64,000 nucleotides of DNA from Amycolatopsis mediterranei (GCF_026017845.1 NZ_CP100416.1:2848974-2912973), one strand, 5' to 3'. Shown: positions 37,131-46,460, numbered from the stretch's first letter. Numbers and translations: made by a program. The notes: generated by a model not told the origin, from the letters alone.

Positions 37131-37134
37131 GGAT

Positions 37135-37791
37135 TCAGTACCCGAGCGCCGTCCGGATCTCCGGCTCGACGTCCGCGGTCGCCACGAACAGCAGCTCGTC
37201 GCCCGGCTCCAGCGGGTCTTCCGGCTGCGGCACGATCACCCGGTCGCCCCGGAGGATCGTCACCAGAGCCGCGTCGCGCGGCAGCGTCAGCTCGCTCACC
37301 GGCTTCCCGGCCAGCGGTGTCTCCGCCGGCAGCGTCAGCTCGACCAGGTTCGCGTTGCTCTGCCGGAACGTCATCAGCCGCACCAGGTCGCCGACGCTCA
37401 CCGCCTCCTCGACCATCGCCGCCAGCATGCGGGGGGTCGAGACCGCGACGTCGACGCCCCAGGCGTCGGTGAACAGCCACTCGTTGGCCGGGTTGTTCAC
37501 CCGGGCCACCACGCGCCGCACCGCGAACTCCGTCTTGGCCAGCAGGGACACCACCAGGTTCGCCTTGTCGTCGCCGGTCGCGGCGATGACGACGTCGCAC
37601 TGCTCGATCCCGGACTCCTCCAGGATCGACACCTCGCAGGCGTCGCCCAGCACCCAGTCGGCCTGCTCGACCGCGTGCGGCTCGAACTGGTCGGCCTCGC
37701 GCTCGATCAGCATCACCTGGTGCCTGCCGTCGATCAGCTCGGCGGCGATGGAGCGGCCGACCGCCCCGGCGCCGGCAATCGCGACCCTCAT
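37135..37791 (-). CDS. ceoC: Potassium-uptake RCK protein CeoC (TrkA-type)
   Basis: A cytosolic regulator of K+ uptake, 218 aa, with a Rossmann RCK_N domain (MRVAIAGAGAVGRSIAAELI, dinucleotide motif GxGxxG) and an RCK_C domain (about residues 140-218, VELTLPAETPLAGKPVSELT). Start ATG 37791, overlapping the ceoB stop by 4 bp. It corresponds to Rv2692. Like ceoB it is a half-size TrkA. No TrkG/TrkH channel gene is present, but a KimA-like permease is divergently encoded next to ceoB. Confidence 0.92.
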   Translation of the reverse strand: MRVAIAGAGAVGRSIAAELIDGRHQVMLIEREADQFEPHAVEQADWVLGDACEVSILEESGIEQCDVVIAATGDDKANLVVSLLAKTEFAVRRVVARVNNPANEWLFTDAWGVDVAVSTPRMLAAMVEEAVSVGDLVRLMTFRQSNANLVELTLPAETPLAGKPVSELTLPRDAALVTILRGDRVIVPQPEDPLEPGDELLFVATADVEPEIRTALGY

Positions 37792-38453
37792 GCCTCGTCC
37801 TCCGGTTCGCGCTGGGCCACACTGGTCACGTCGGTGACGGTGCCGGACCGCGCGGCCACCCACACGACGTCGTCGGCCTGCAGCACCGTCTTGGTGTCGG
37901 GCAGCACGCCGGTGCCGAAGCGCATGATGAACGCCACCCGCGCGCCGGTCGCCTCCTGCAGCGACTTCACCGAGTGCCCGACCCAGCCCTCGTGCAGCGG
38001 CAGCTGCAGCAGCGCGACGTTGCCCGACGGGTCCCGCCACGCCGACGCGACACCGTCCGGCAGCAGGCTGCGCAGGAACCGGTCGGTCGTCCACGGCACG
38101 GTCGCGACCGTCGGGATGCCCAGCCGCTCGTACACGGCCGCGCGCTTGTGGTCGTAGATGCGCGCGACGACGTGCTCGACGCCGAAGTTCTCGCGCGCGA
38201 CTCGAGCCGAGATGATGTTCGAGTTGTCGCCGCTGGACACCGCCGCGAACGCGCCGGCCCGCTCGATGCCGGCTTCGATCTGCACCCGGCGGTCGAAGCC
38301 GACGCCGACGACCTGCTGGCCGTGGAAGTCGCTGCCGAGCCGGCGGAACGCCTGCTGGTTCTTGTCGATGACGGCCACCTCGTGGCCGAGCCGCTCCAGC
38401 GCAGCGGCCAGGGACGCGCCGACCCGGCCGCATCCCATGATCACCACGTGCAC
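37788..38453 (-). CDS. ceoB: Potassium-uptake RCK protein CeoB (TrkA-type)
   Basis: The partner of CeoC, 221 aa. The Rossmann motif MGCGRVGASLAAALERLGHE begins at residue 6; the RCK_C domain is at the C-terminus (ALLQLPLHEGWVGHSVKSLQ). GTG 38453 is chosen because AAGGAGGAGG lies just upstream; the longer frame to 38501 would put this ribosome site inside the gene. It corresponds to Rv2691. Nucleotide or second-messenger binding would gate a K+ transporter; the adjacent divergent KimA-like permease is the best local candidate. Confidence 0.92.
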   Translation of the reverse strand: MHVVIMGCGRVGASLAAALERLGHEVAVIDKNQQAFRRLGSDFHGQQVVGVGFDRRVQIEAGIERAGAFAAVSSGDNSNIISARVARENFGVEHVVARIYDHKRAAVYERLGIPTVATVPWTTDRFLRSLLPDGVASAWRDPSGNVALLQLPLHEGWVGHSVKSLQEATGARVAFIMRFGTGVLPDTKTVLQADDVVWVAARSGTVTDVTSVAQREPEDEA

Positions 38454-38533
38454 GCCCTGCCTCCTCCTTGGCGGTTTACCCGTCCGTCGTACCCCCGACA
38501 TGCCAGGGCCGAACCTACCGTGCCCCCTACGGT

Positions 38534-38542
38534 TAGGCTTTC
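38534..38542 (+). promoter_or_regulatory. -10 for a leaderless KimA-like transcript
   Basis: TAGGCT (38534-38539) lies 6 nt before GTG 38546, the second of two tandem GTG codons, and no ribosome site is present. This suggests that translation begins at 38546 on a leaderless mRNA. Confidence 0.5.
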
Positions 38543-40579
38543 GTGGTGTCGAAGTTCCCGACCGTGCTGAAACGCCTGGTCCTCGGACGTCCGTTCCGCA
38601 GTGACAGGCTCGCTCACACGCTCCTGCCCAAGCGCATCGCGCTGCCGATCTTCGCGTCGGACGCGCTCTCGAGCGTCGCCTACGCCCCGGAAGAGATCTT
38701 CCTGACCCTCAGCGTCGCCGGGCTGTCCGCGTACGCGCTGGCGCCGTGGATCGGCATCATGGTCGCCCTGGTCATGCTGGTCGTCGTCGCCTCCTACCGG
38801 CAGAACGTGCACGCCTACCCGAGCGGGGGCGGTGACTACGAGGTCGCCAACACGAACCTGGGCGGCAAGTTCGGGCTCACCGTCGCCAGTGCCCTGCTGG
38901 TCGACTACGTCCTGACGGTCGCGGTGTCCACTTCGTCCGGTGTCGCCAACATCGGCTCGGCCGTGCCGTGGGTGGCCCAGCACAAGGTGCTCGCCTCGAT
39001 CGTCATCGTGGTGGTGCTGACGTCGCTGAACCTGCGCGGCATCCGCGAGTCGGGGAAGGCCTTCGCGATCCCGACATACGGCTTCATCCTGGGCATCTTG
39101 GTCATGGTCGCGTGGGGCCTGGTGCAGGCGGCCACCGGCACCGAGATGAAGGCGGAGAGCGCCGGGTTCACGCTGAACGCCGAAGGCACTTTCGCCGGCG
39201 TCGCGTACGCGTTCCTGGTGCTGCGGGCGTTTTCCTCCGGTGCGGCGGCGCTGACCGGGGTCGAGGCGATCAGCAACGGCGTCCCGGCGTTCCAGAAGCC
39301 CAAGTCGAAGAACGCGGCCACCACGCTGCTGATGATGGGCCTGCTCGCGGTCACCATGCTGGTCGGCATCATCACGCTGGCCTCGATCACCGACGTCAAG
39401 TTCGCCGAGGACCCGGCGCGCCAGCTCGCCGGCGCGCCCGCCGGCTACGAGCAGAAGACGATCGTCGCGCAGATCGCGCACGCGGTGTTCGCCGACTTCC
39501 CGCCGGCGTTCTACTACATCTCCTTCTCCACCGGCATCATCCTGCTGCTGGCCGCGAACACCGCGTTCAACGGCTTCCCGGTGCTGGGCTCGATCCTGGC
39601 GCAGGACCGCTACCTGCCGCGGCAGCTGCACACCCGCGGCGACCGGCTGGCGTTCTCCAACGGGATCCTGTTCCTGTCGGCCTTCGCGCTCGTGCTGATC
39701 ATCGCGTTCGACGCCGAGGTCACCCGGCTCATCCAGCTCTACATCGTGGGCGTGTTCGTGTCGTTCACGGTGAGCCAGGCCGGCATGATCCGGCACTGGA
39801 ACCGGTTGCTGGCGAAGGAAACCGACCCCGCGAAGCGGCGGCGGATGCGGCGCTCGCAGACGGTCAACGCGGTCGGCCTGACGATGACCGGCATCGTGCT
39901 GGTGATCGTGCTCATCACCAAGTTCCTGCTCGGCGCGTGGATCGCGATCGCGGCGATGGTGGCGATCTTCGTGCTGATGACCGCGATCCGGCGGCACTAC
40001 GACCGCGTCGCCGACGAGCTGAAGGACCTCGGCGACACCCCGACCGTGCTGCCGTCGCGCAACCACGCCATCGTCCTGGTGTCCAAATTGCACCGTCCGA
40101 CGCTGCGCGCGCTGGCCTACGCCAAGGCGATGCGCCCGGACGTCCTCGAAGCCGTGACGGTCAATGTGGACGATGCGGACACCCGCCGGCTGACCGCCGA
40201 GTGGGACGCGCACAACTTCAAGGTGCCGCTGAAGGTCGTCGAATCGCCCTACCGCGAGATCACAAAGCCCGTTCTCGACTACGTGAAACGAGTGCGCGGG
40301 GACAACCCGCGCAACGTGGTCACCGTGTTCATCCCCGAGTACGTGGTCGGGCACTGGTGGGAACAGGTGCTGCACAACCAGAGCGCGCTGCGGCTCAAGG
40401 GCCGGCTGCTGTTCCAGTCCGGCGTGATCGTGGCGAGCGTCCCGTGGCAGCTGGAGTCGTCGGCGAAGGCGGCCGCGCGGGTCCGCAACGAGCGCCCGGC
40501 CGCGGGCGACGTCCGCCGCGGGTTCTCGCCCAACGGGCAGCCGATCGCGACCCCGAAGCCCAAGGAGCCGGCCGAATGA
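38543..40579 (+). CDS. APC-superfamily permease, KimA-like potassium/proton symporter candidate
   Basis: 678 aa, about 12 transmembrane segments and a large C-terminal cytosolic domain (from about residue 480). Sequence landmarks match KimA (YdaO) of Bacillus subtilis as I recall it: SDALSSVAYAPEEI, YRQNVHAYPSGGGDYEVAN, LLVDYVLTVAVS, AFSSGAAALTGVEAISNGVP, LAANTAFNGFPVLGSILAQD, and LHNQSALRLKGRLLF near the end. The permease lies divergent from ceoB/ceoC and overlaps the methyltransferase start by 4 bp. Start GTG 38543 or, more likely, GTG 38546. It corresponds in position to Rv2690c. K+ transport is inferred from similarity and neighbours. Confidence 0.85.
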   Translation: MVSKFPTVLKRLVLGRPFRSDRLAHTLLPKRIALPIFASDALSSVAYAPEEIFLTLSVAGLSAYALAPWIGIMVALVMLVVVASYRQNVHAYPSGGGDYEVANTNLGGKFGLTVASALLVDYVLTVAVSTSSGVANIGSAVPWVAQHKVLASIVIVVVLTSLNLRGIRESGKAFAIPTYGFILGILVMVAWGLVQAATGTEMKAESAGFTLNAEGTFAGVAYAFLVLRAFSSGAAALTGVEAISNGVPAFQKPKSKNAATTLLMMGLLAVTMLVGIITLASITDVKFAEDPARQLAGAPAGYEQKTIVAQIAHAVFADFPPAFYYISFSTGIILLLAANTAFNGFPVLGSILAQDRYLPRQLHTRGDRLAFSNGILFLSAFALVLIIAFDAEVTRLIQLYIVGVFVSFTVSQAGMIRHWNRLLAKETDPAKRRRMRRSQTVNAVGLTMTGIVLVIVLITKFLLGAWIAIAAMVAIFVLMTAIRRHYDRVADELKDLGDTPTVLPSRNHAIVLVSKLHRPTLRALAYAKAMRPDVLEAVTVNVDDADTRRLTAEWDAHNFKVPLKVVESPYREITKPVLDYVKRVRGDNPRNVVTVFIPEYVVGHWWEQVLHNQSALRLKGRLLFQSGVIVASVPWQLESSAKAAARVRNERPAAGDVRRGFSPNGQPIATPKPKEPAE

Positions 40580-41763
40580 CCAGCTGGCTGGGCCGCGTCC
40601 TCGAGGTCGAGGTCGGCGCGGTGGCGCACGGCGGCCACTGCGTCGCCCGCGCGGAAGGGCGGGTCGTGTTCGTCCGGCACGCGCTGCCGGGCGAGCAGGT
40701 CCGCGTCGAGGTCACCGAGGACAACGGCGGCTCGTTCTGCCGCGGGGACGCCGTCGAGGTGCTCAGCCCGTCCCCGCACCGGGTCACGCCGCCGTGCCCG
40801 CTGGCCGTGCCGGGCGGCTGCGGCGGCTGCGACTGGCAGCACGCCGACCCGGACCACCAGCGGGCGCTGAAGGCGGCGGTGGTGGCCGAACAGCTGCAGC
40901 GGCTGGCGGGTATCGAACGTGACGTCGTCGTCGAGGCGCTCGACGGCGGGCCCCTGGACTGGCGCAGCCGCGTCCGGCTGGTCGCCGGGCACGACGGCCG
41001 CGCCGGGCTGCGCGCCCACCACAGCCACCGGGTGGTGGCCCTGGACGATTGCCCGATCGCCGTCCCGGGCGAGCTCGACGACGTCCTGGCGCGGCGCTGG
41101 CGGCCAGGTAGCGAGCTGGAAGTCACCCAGGACGGTGACGGTGGGGTCCACGTCCGCGAGCTGTCGACGGTGCGCGGGAAGGTCCGGGCGCGGCAGCTGG
41201 CCGGCGGGGTCGCGGTCCAGCACGCGGCGGGCCGCGACTGGCGCCTCGACGCGCACGGTTTCTGGCAGGTCCACCCGGCGGCGGCGTCGACGCTGGCCGC
41301 GGTCGTGGCGGAGTGGGCCGAGGCGCCGGTGGGCGGCTCGGCCTGGGACCTCTACGCCGGGGTCGGGCTGTTCGCGTCGGTGCTGGCGACCCAGGTCGGG
41401 ACGTCGGGCCGGGTGCTGGCGATCGAGTCCGGCAGGCGCGCGGTCGCCGACGGCGAGCGCAACCTCGCGGACCTGCCCCAGGTTTCGTGGCACGCCGGGC
41501 GCGTCGAGCACGTGCTGGAGTCGGCGGCCAAGCCGGTCGACGTCGTGGTCCTGGACCCGCCGCGCAAGGGCGCGGGCAAGGCGGTCGTGGAGTCGATCGT
41601 GGCGGGCGCCCCGGACCGGATCGTGTACGTGGCCTGCGACCCGGCGGCGCTGGCGCGCGATGTGGCGACCTTCGCGGCCCACGGGTATTCGCTGACGGAC
41701 CTGCGGGCGTTCGACGCGTTCCCGATGACCCACCACGTGGAGTGCGTGGCGCTGCTGTCCTGA
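40576..41763 (+). CDS. TRAM-domain class I SAM-dependent RNA methyltransferase (TrmA/RlmD family)
   Basis: 395 aa. An N-terminal TRAM domain (about residues 1-60, VEVGAVAHGGHCVARAEGRV) is followed by a probable 4Fe-4S site (CPLAVPGGCGGCDWQH plus DDCPIA) and a Rossmann methyltransferase domain with WDLYAGVGLFA (SAM), VVLDPPRKGAGK and VYVACDP, whose Cys is the catalytic residue of uridine C5 methyltransferases. ATG 40576 overlaps the permease stop. The position matches Rv2689c. The target uridine (23S rRNA or tRNA) is not evident. Confidence 0.92.
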   Translation: MTSWLGRVLEVEVGAVAHGGHCVARAEGRVVFVRHALPGEQVRVEVTEDNGGSFCRGDAVEVLSPSPHRVTPPCPLAVPGGCGGCDWQHADPDHQRALKAAVVAEQLQRLAGIERDVVVEALDGGPLDWRSRVRLVAGHDGRAGLRAHHSHRVVALDDCPIAVPGELDDVLARRWRPGSELEVTQDGDGGVHVRELSTVRGKVRARQLAGGVAVQHAAGRDWRLDAHGFWQVHPAAASTLAAVVAEWAEAPVGGSAWDLYAGVGLFASVLATQVGTSGRVLAIESGRRAVADGERNLADLPQVSWHAGRVEHVLESAAKPVDVVVLDPPRKGAGKAVVESIVAGAPDRIVYVACDPAALARDVATFAAHGYSLTDLRAFDAFPMTHHVECVALLS

Positions 41764-41795
41764 GTTTTGTCGGTGGTGATCGGCACACTCGGTGC

Positions 41796-42359
41796 ATGAC
41801 TCCTCTCGACGAGTTCGACCTGGCGGCTTCGACGGTGCGTGCGCTGGTGTCCGCGGTCCGCGCCGACCAGTGGGCGCTCCCGACGGCGTGCGCGGACTGG
41901 GACGTGCGCGCGGTGATCAATCACCTGGCGCACGGCAACGCGAAGGTGGCCTTCTGGGCGGGCACGGGCCCACCGGCCCCGGACGGTGACTACCTCGGTT
42001 CGGCGCCGGTCGAGGCGTTCGCCGCATCGGTGACGGCGGCCCGTGCGGTGCTGGCCGCGCCGGGGCTGTTTTCCCGGCAGGTGACGACGCCGCTCGGTGA
42101 GGTGCCGGGGGTGTTCTTGGTGCACATGCGGGTGAATGAGTACCTCGCCCACGGCTGGGACATCGCGGACGCGACCGGACGGCCGACGGACCTGGCGCCC
42201 GAGCTGGCGGCCCGGGCGCTGGAGCAGTGGCGGTCCCGGTTCGCCGCGACGCCGCGGCAGCCGGGCGGCCCGTTCGGGCCGGAGCTCCCACCGCCCCGGG
42301 ACGCCACGGCGGCTGATGAGCTGGCGGCGTTCCTGGGCCGGAAGGCGGTGAACGGGTAG
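41796..42359 (+). CDS. TIGR03086-type maleylpyruvate-isomerase-fold protein
   Basis: 187 aa, DinB/MDMPI-like four-helix fold. The N-terminus SAVRADQWALPTACADWDVR and the motif VINHLAHGN supply one metal histidine, and VNEYLAHGWDIADATGRP the second, as in mycothiol-dependent family proteins. It starts at ATG 41796 with only a weak upstream purine run, 32 nt after the methyltransferase. Such proteins use mycothiol or metal in diverse reactions; the substrate is unknown. It converges on the aldehyde dehydrogenase gene. Confidence 0.82.
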   Translation: MTPLDEFDLAASTVRALVSAVRADQWALPTACADWDVRAVINHLAHGNAKVAFWAGTGPPAPDGDYLGSAPVEAFAASVTAARAVLAAPGLFSRQVTTPLGEVPGVFLVHMRVNEYLAHGWDIADATGRPTDLAPELAARALEQWRSRFAATPRQPGGPFGPELPPPRDATAADELAAFLGRKAVNG

Positions 42360-42786
42360 GGCGGAGCCGGTCGCGGCGGGAACCTCGGCTTGCTCGGCAC
42401 GTTGCGGGTGCCGCATGTGCCCGGGCTGCCCCGGGTCGGCCTGCCCGGCGCGCCCCGAACCCCACCCGGCCCCGCCACCCGGCCGAGGCCACCGGCCGCG
42501 AGCAGAGCGCTCCCGGTGGCCTCGGCATGCCCGGCGCGCCCCGAATCGCCACCCAGCCGAGGCGGCTGGTCGCGAGCAGAGCGCTGCAGGGGCCTCAGCC
42601 TGCCCGGCGCACCGCGAACGCCGCCGCGAGGCCGGTTGCCGTCATCGCCACTCCCGACGCCAGCGGCACCAGGCCCCGGGACCACCTTCGCCGCCGGCTG
42701 GAGGCGTGTTACTCCCGGCAACGTCTCTGGTCCACTCCGGCCTCCCTGCCTCGCGGTGGAGGCAGCATGAGGCGCGGACCGGGCGC
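42360..42786. repeat. Degenerate tandem duplication and 14-bp hairpin in a 427-bp gap
   Basis: The motif TGCCCGGCGCGCCCCGAA appears at 42442 and 42528 and, diverged, at 42601. CGCGAGCAGAGCGCT is repeated at 42497-42511 and 42571-42585. Arms 42482-42495 and 42513-42526 form a perfect 14-bp stem with a 17-nt loop that can terminate the convergent genes. No gene is supported; the open frames here are GC artefacts. Confidence 0.75.
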
Positions 42787-44256
42787 TCAGCCCGAGAACC
42801 AGCGCTGCGGTGCCGGCCGGAGGTTCTGGTAGATGTGCTTGACCTCGGTGTACTCGGCCAGCCCCGTCGGGCCCAGCTCGCGGCCGAAGCCGGACTGCTT
42901 GTAGCCGCCCCACTCGGCCTGGGGCAGGTACGGGTGGAAGTCGTTGATCCACACCGTCCCGTGGCGCAGCCGCGCCGCCACCCGCTGCGCCCGCGAAGCG
43001 TCGTTCGTGAACACCGCTCCCGCCAGGCCGTAGTGGGTGTCGTTGGCGATGCGGACCGCGTCGTCCTCGTCGGTGAACGTCTCGACCGTCAGTACCGGCC
43101 CGAACGACTCGTCGACCACCGCCGACGAACCCTGTTTCACCTGATCGAGGATGGTCGGCAGGTAGTAGAAGCCGTCGGCCAGCGCCGGGTCGTCCGGACG
43201 GCGGCCGCCCGTGCGCAGCACCGCGCCCTCGGCCAGCGCCGCCGCCACGTACGCCTCGACCTTCTCCCGGTGGGCCGCCGAGATCAGCGGGCCGGTTTCC
43301 GCATGCGAGTCGAACGGGCCGCCCAGGCGGATCCGCTCGGCCCGGCGCACCAGCTCGCCGACGAACTCGTCGTGCCACTCCCGCTGCACGATCAGCCGCG
43401 CGCCCGCCGAACACACCTGGCCGGAGTGGAGGAACACCGCCGTCAGCGCGTAGTCGACCGCGGTCTCGAAGTCGGCGTCGGCGAACACCACGTTCGGGTT
43501 CTTGCCGCCCAGCTCCAGGGCCACTTTCTTGACCGTCCCGGCGGCCGCGGCGGCAATGCCGCGACCGGTCGCCAGCCCGCCGGTGAACGACACGAGGTCG
43601 ACGTCCGGATGGGACGCCAGGGGCGCGCCGGCCTCGGCGCCCGCGCCCAGCACCAGGTTCCCCACGCCCGGCGGCAGGCCCGCCTCGGTGAGCAGCTTCA
43701 GGAACAGGATCGCGGTGTGCGGGGTCAGCTCGCTCGGCTTGAGCACGAACGTGTTGCCCGCGGCCAGCGCCGGCGCGATCTTCCACACGGTCTGCAGCAG
43801 CGGGTAGTTCCAGGGCGTGATCAGCCCGCAGACGCCGACCGGCTCGTGCACGATCCGGCTGATCGCGTCCGGGCTGCCGGTGTCGACGACGCGCCCGGCG
43901 TCCTGCGCCGCGAGCTTGCCGAAGTAGCGCAGGCAGGCGGCGATGTCGGCCATGTCGTACCGGCTCTCGACCAGGCGCTTGCCGGTGTCGAGCGACTCGG
44001 CGCGGGCGAACGCCTCCGCGTCGCGGTCCAGCAGGTCCGCCGCCCGCAGCAGCAGGTCCCCGCGCAGGTGGGCGGGGGTGCCGGGCCAGGGGCCGGTGTC
44101 GAAGGCCCGGCGCGCCGCCGCGATGGCGGCCTCGGTGTCCTTGGCGGTGCCCTCGGCGACCGTCGCGACCAGGGAGCCGTCGGCCGGGCAGCGGATTTCC
44201 CGCCGGCCGCCGTCCACCGCATCGACCCATTCGCCTCCGATGAAGAAATCCGCCAT
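42787..44256 (-). CDS. Aldehyde dehydrogenase (betaine/aminoaldehyde type)
   Basis: NAD(P)-dependent aldehyde dehydrogenase, 489 aa. It contains [30 protein letters not shown] (cofactor Lys/Glu), [10 protein letters not shown] (general base Glu), [12 protein letters not shown] (nucleophile Cys) and [12 protein letters not shown]. Closest in style to betaine-aldehyde or gamma-aminobutyraldehyde dehydrogenases, but specificity is not fixed by the sequence. ATG 44256 is used; ATG 44265 is in frame. No strong ribosome site is seen. It is divergent from dxs. Confidence 0.88.
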   Translation of the reverse strand: MADFFIGGEWVDAVDGGRREIRCPADGSLVATVAEGTAKDTEAAIAAARRAFDTGPWPGTPAHLRGDLLLRAADLLDRDAEAFARAESLDTGKRLVESRYDMADIAACLRYFGKLAAQDAGRVVDTGSPDAISRIVHEPVGVCGLITPWNYPLLQTVWKIAPALAAGNTFVLKPSELTPHTAILFLKLLTEAGLPPGVGNLVLGAGAEAGAPLASHPDVDLVSFTGGLATGRGIAAAAAGTVKKVALELGGKNPNVVFADADFETAVDYALTAVFLHSGQVCSAGARLIVQREWHDEFVGELVRRAERIRLGGPFDSHAETGPLISAAHREKVEAYVAAALAEGAVLRTGGRRPDDPALADGFYYLPTILDQVKQGSSAVVDESFGPVLTVETFTDEDDAVRIANDTHYGLAGAVFTNDASRAQRVAARLRHGTVWINDFHPYLPQAEWGGYKQSGFGRELGPTGLAEYTEVKHIYQNLRPAPQRWFSG

Positions 44257-44437
44257 GCGGCCCATTCTCGTGGCCACGCCGCGTGACCGCCACAGCGACG
44301 CCGGGAGACGAGGTTCACCCTGGGTGCTGACCGGCGGTTGCGCTCCGGTTGTGACGCCGGACGCGGCCTGCGGTCCCGCCCTGGCGGGTCTCCGTAGACT
44401 GGCCGGAACCGAGCGAGTGAGGTGGAGACGAGTGACG

Positions 44438-46345
44438 ATGCTGGAGTCCCTGAGCGGGCCGGCGGACCTGAAGCGCATGAGTGTCGAGGACCTCGGCGAA
44501 CTGGCCGCCGAGATCCGGGACTTCCTCGTCGACAAGGTGCGCCGGGCGGGCGGCCACCTGGGGCCGAACCTCGGCGTCGTCGAGCTGACCCTGGCATTGC
44601 ACCGCGTGTTCGACTCGCCGCGCGACGCGCTCGTGTGGGACGTCGGTCACCAGGCGTACGTCCACAAGCTCGTCACCGGCCGCGCGGCCGGGTTCGACCT
44701 GCTGCGCCAGACCGGCGGGGTCACCGGTTACCCGTCGCGCGCGGAGAGTGAGCACGACTGGGTGGAGAGCAGCCACGCGTCGTCCGGTCTGTCCTACGTG
44801 GACGGCCTGGCGAAGGCGTTCGAGCTGGCCGGCGGCGGGCGGCACGCGATCGCCGTCGTCGGCGACGGCGCGCTCACCGGCGGCATGTGCTGGGAGGCGC
44901 TCAACAACATCGCCGCGCACAAGGACCGCCCGGTCGTCATCGTGATCAACGACAACGGCCGCTCCTACTCGCCGACGATCGGCGGCCTGGCCGACCACCT
45001 CGCGGCGCTGCGCCTGCAGCCCGGCTACGAGCGGCTCCTCGACGGCGGCCGCGAGATCCTCAAGCACACCCCGGTCGTCGGCAGGCCGATCTACGCCGCG
45101 CTGCACGCCGCGAAGGCCGGCCTGAAGGACGCGCTGAGCCCGCAGGCGATGTTCTCCGACCTGGGCCTGAAGTACCTCGGCCCGGTCGACGGCCACGACC
45201 AGGTGGCGCTGGAGAAGGCGCTGCACAGCGCGCGCACCTTCGGCGGCGCCGTGATCGTGCACGTGGTCACCGAGAAGGGCCACGGCTACGCGCCGGCGGT
45301 CAACAACGAGCACGACCAGATGCACCAGACCGACCCGATCGACCCGGAGACCGGCCTGCCGCCGGTGAAGGGCCCGAGCTGGACCGGCGTGTTCGGCTCC
45401 GAGCTGGCGGCGATCGGCGCCGAGCGTGAGGACGTCGTCGCGATCACTGCGGCGATGCTGCGTTCCACCGGGCTGGACAAGTTCGCCGAGGCGTTCCCGG
45501 ACCGCTGGTACGACGTCGGTATCGCCGAGCAGCACGCCGTCACCTCGGCGGCGGGGCTGGCCATGGGCGGGTTGCACCCGGTCGTCGCGATCTACTCGAC
45601 GTTCCTGAACCGGGCGTTCGACCAGGTGCTGATGGACGTCGCTCTGCACCGGCTGCCGGTGACGCTGGTGCTGGACCGGGCCGGGATCACCGGGCCGGAC
45701 GGGCCGAGCCACCACGGCATGTGGGACCTCTCGCTGCTCGGCATGGTGCCGGGGATGCGGGTGGCGGCGCCGCGTGATCCGGGGACGCTGCGGGAGGAGC
45801 TGCGCGAGGCGGTTGCTGTTGCCGACGGGCCGACTGCGCTGCGGTTCTCCAAGGGGAAGGTCGGCACGGATGTGGCGGCTGTGGAGCGGATCGGCACGGT
45901 CGATGTGCTGCGTCGTCCTGGTGAAGGTGCCGACGTGTTGCTCGTGACGGTCGGGGCCTTTGCAACGCTGGGTCTCGCTGCTGCGGATCGGCTTGCTGAT
46001 CAGGGGATCGGGGTGACCGTGGTGGATCCTCGGTGGGTGCTTCCGGTTCCTGCAGAGTTGGTTGCGTTGGCTTCGCAGCACAAGCTTGTGGTGACTGTGG
46101 AAGACAGTGGGCGGCATGGGGGGTTCGGGTCGGCTTTGGCCGCGATGTTCCGGGATGCCGAGTGTGATGTTCCTCTGCGGGATTTGGCTGTGCCTCAGGC
46201 TTTCCATGATTTGGGGAGCCGGGATGAGGTGCTGGGGCGGATCGGGCTGACTGCTCAGGATGTGGCTCGGCGGGTTACCGAGTGGGCCTCGGGCCGGCTG
46301 GGCACTTCGGAAGAGCCGGTGAAGAAGAACGCCGACCGCAGCTGA
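44438..46345 (+). CDS. dxs: 1-deoxy-D-xylulose-5-phosphate synthase
   Basis: A ThDP enzyme condensing pyruvate and glyceraldehyde-3-phosphate, first step of the MEP isoprenoid pathway; 635 aa. Landmarks: [57 protein letters not shown] (ThDP/Mg) and [20 protein letters not shown] 44438 aligns with the usual MLxxIxGPADL start; GTG 44432 is an alternative, with GGTGGAG upstream. From about 45800 to the stop, codons shift from C- to T- and G-ending (GCT, GAT, CTT, CCT), unlike the first 1.3 kb. The protein sequence remains normal. Confidence 0.95.
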   Translation: MLESLSGPADLKRMSVEDLGELAAEIRDFLVDKVRRAGGHLGPNLGVVELTLALHRVFDSPRDALVWDVGHQAYVHKLVTGRAAGFDLLRQTGGVTGYPSRAESEHDWVESSHASSGLSYVDGLAKAFELAGGGRHAIAVVGDGALTGGMCWEALNNIAAHKDRPVVIVINDNGRSYSPTIGGLADHLAALRLQPGYERLLDGGREILKHTPVVGRPIYAALHAAKAGLKDALSPQAMFSDLGLKYLGPVDGHDQVALEKALHSARTFGGAVIVHVVTEKGHGYAPAVNNEHDQMHQTDPIDPETGLPPVKGPSWTGVFGSELAAIGAEREDVVAITAAMLRSTGLDKFAEAFPDRWYDVGIAEQHAVTSAAGLAMGGLHPVVAIYSTFLNRAFDQVLMDVALHRLPVTLVLDRAGITGPDGPSHHGMWDLSLLGMVPGMRVAAPRDPGTLREELREAVAVADGPTALRFSKGKVGTDVAAVERIGTVDVLRRPGEGADVLLVTVGAFATLGLAAADRLADQGIGVTVVDPRWVLPVPAELVALASQHKLVVTVEDSGRHGGFGSALAAMFRDAECDVPLRDLAVPQAFHDLGSRDEVLGRIGLTAQDVARRVTEWASGRLGTSEEPVKKNADRS

Positions 46346-46407
46346 GTGCAGTGAGCCTGTGACCGAGTGGTGACCTCAAGTCACTAGATGTCGATCAGCT
46401 TGCGGCG

Positions 46408-46441
46408 TAGCGTAATCAACGCGTGTAGACGACACGTGTCG
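46408..46441 (+). promoter_or_regulatory. lacI-family gene promoter and operator
   Basis: TAGCGT (46408-46413) is a TANNNT -10. The perfect 12-bp palindrome CGACACGTGTCG (46430-46441) lies just downstream of the expected start, where a bound LacI-type dimer would block transcription. The ribosome site AAAGG follows. Autoregulation is inferred. Confidence 0.5.
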
Positions 46442-46460
46442 ATTCCAAAGGGTGATCGAA

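Noticed and set aside
38454..38542. c-di-AMP (ydaO) riboswitch before the KimA-like gene
   Set aside because: The gap is only 89 bp and the gene appears leaderless, leaving no room for the aptamer.
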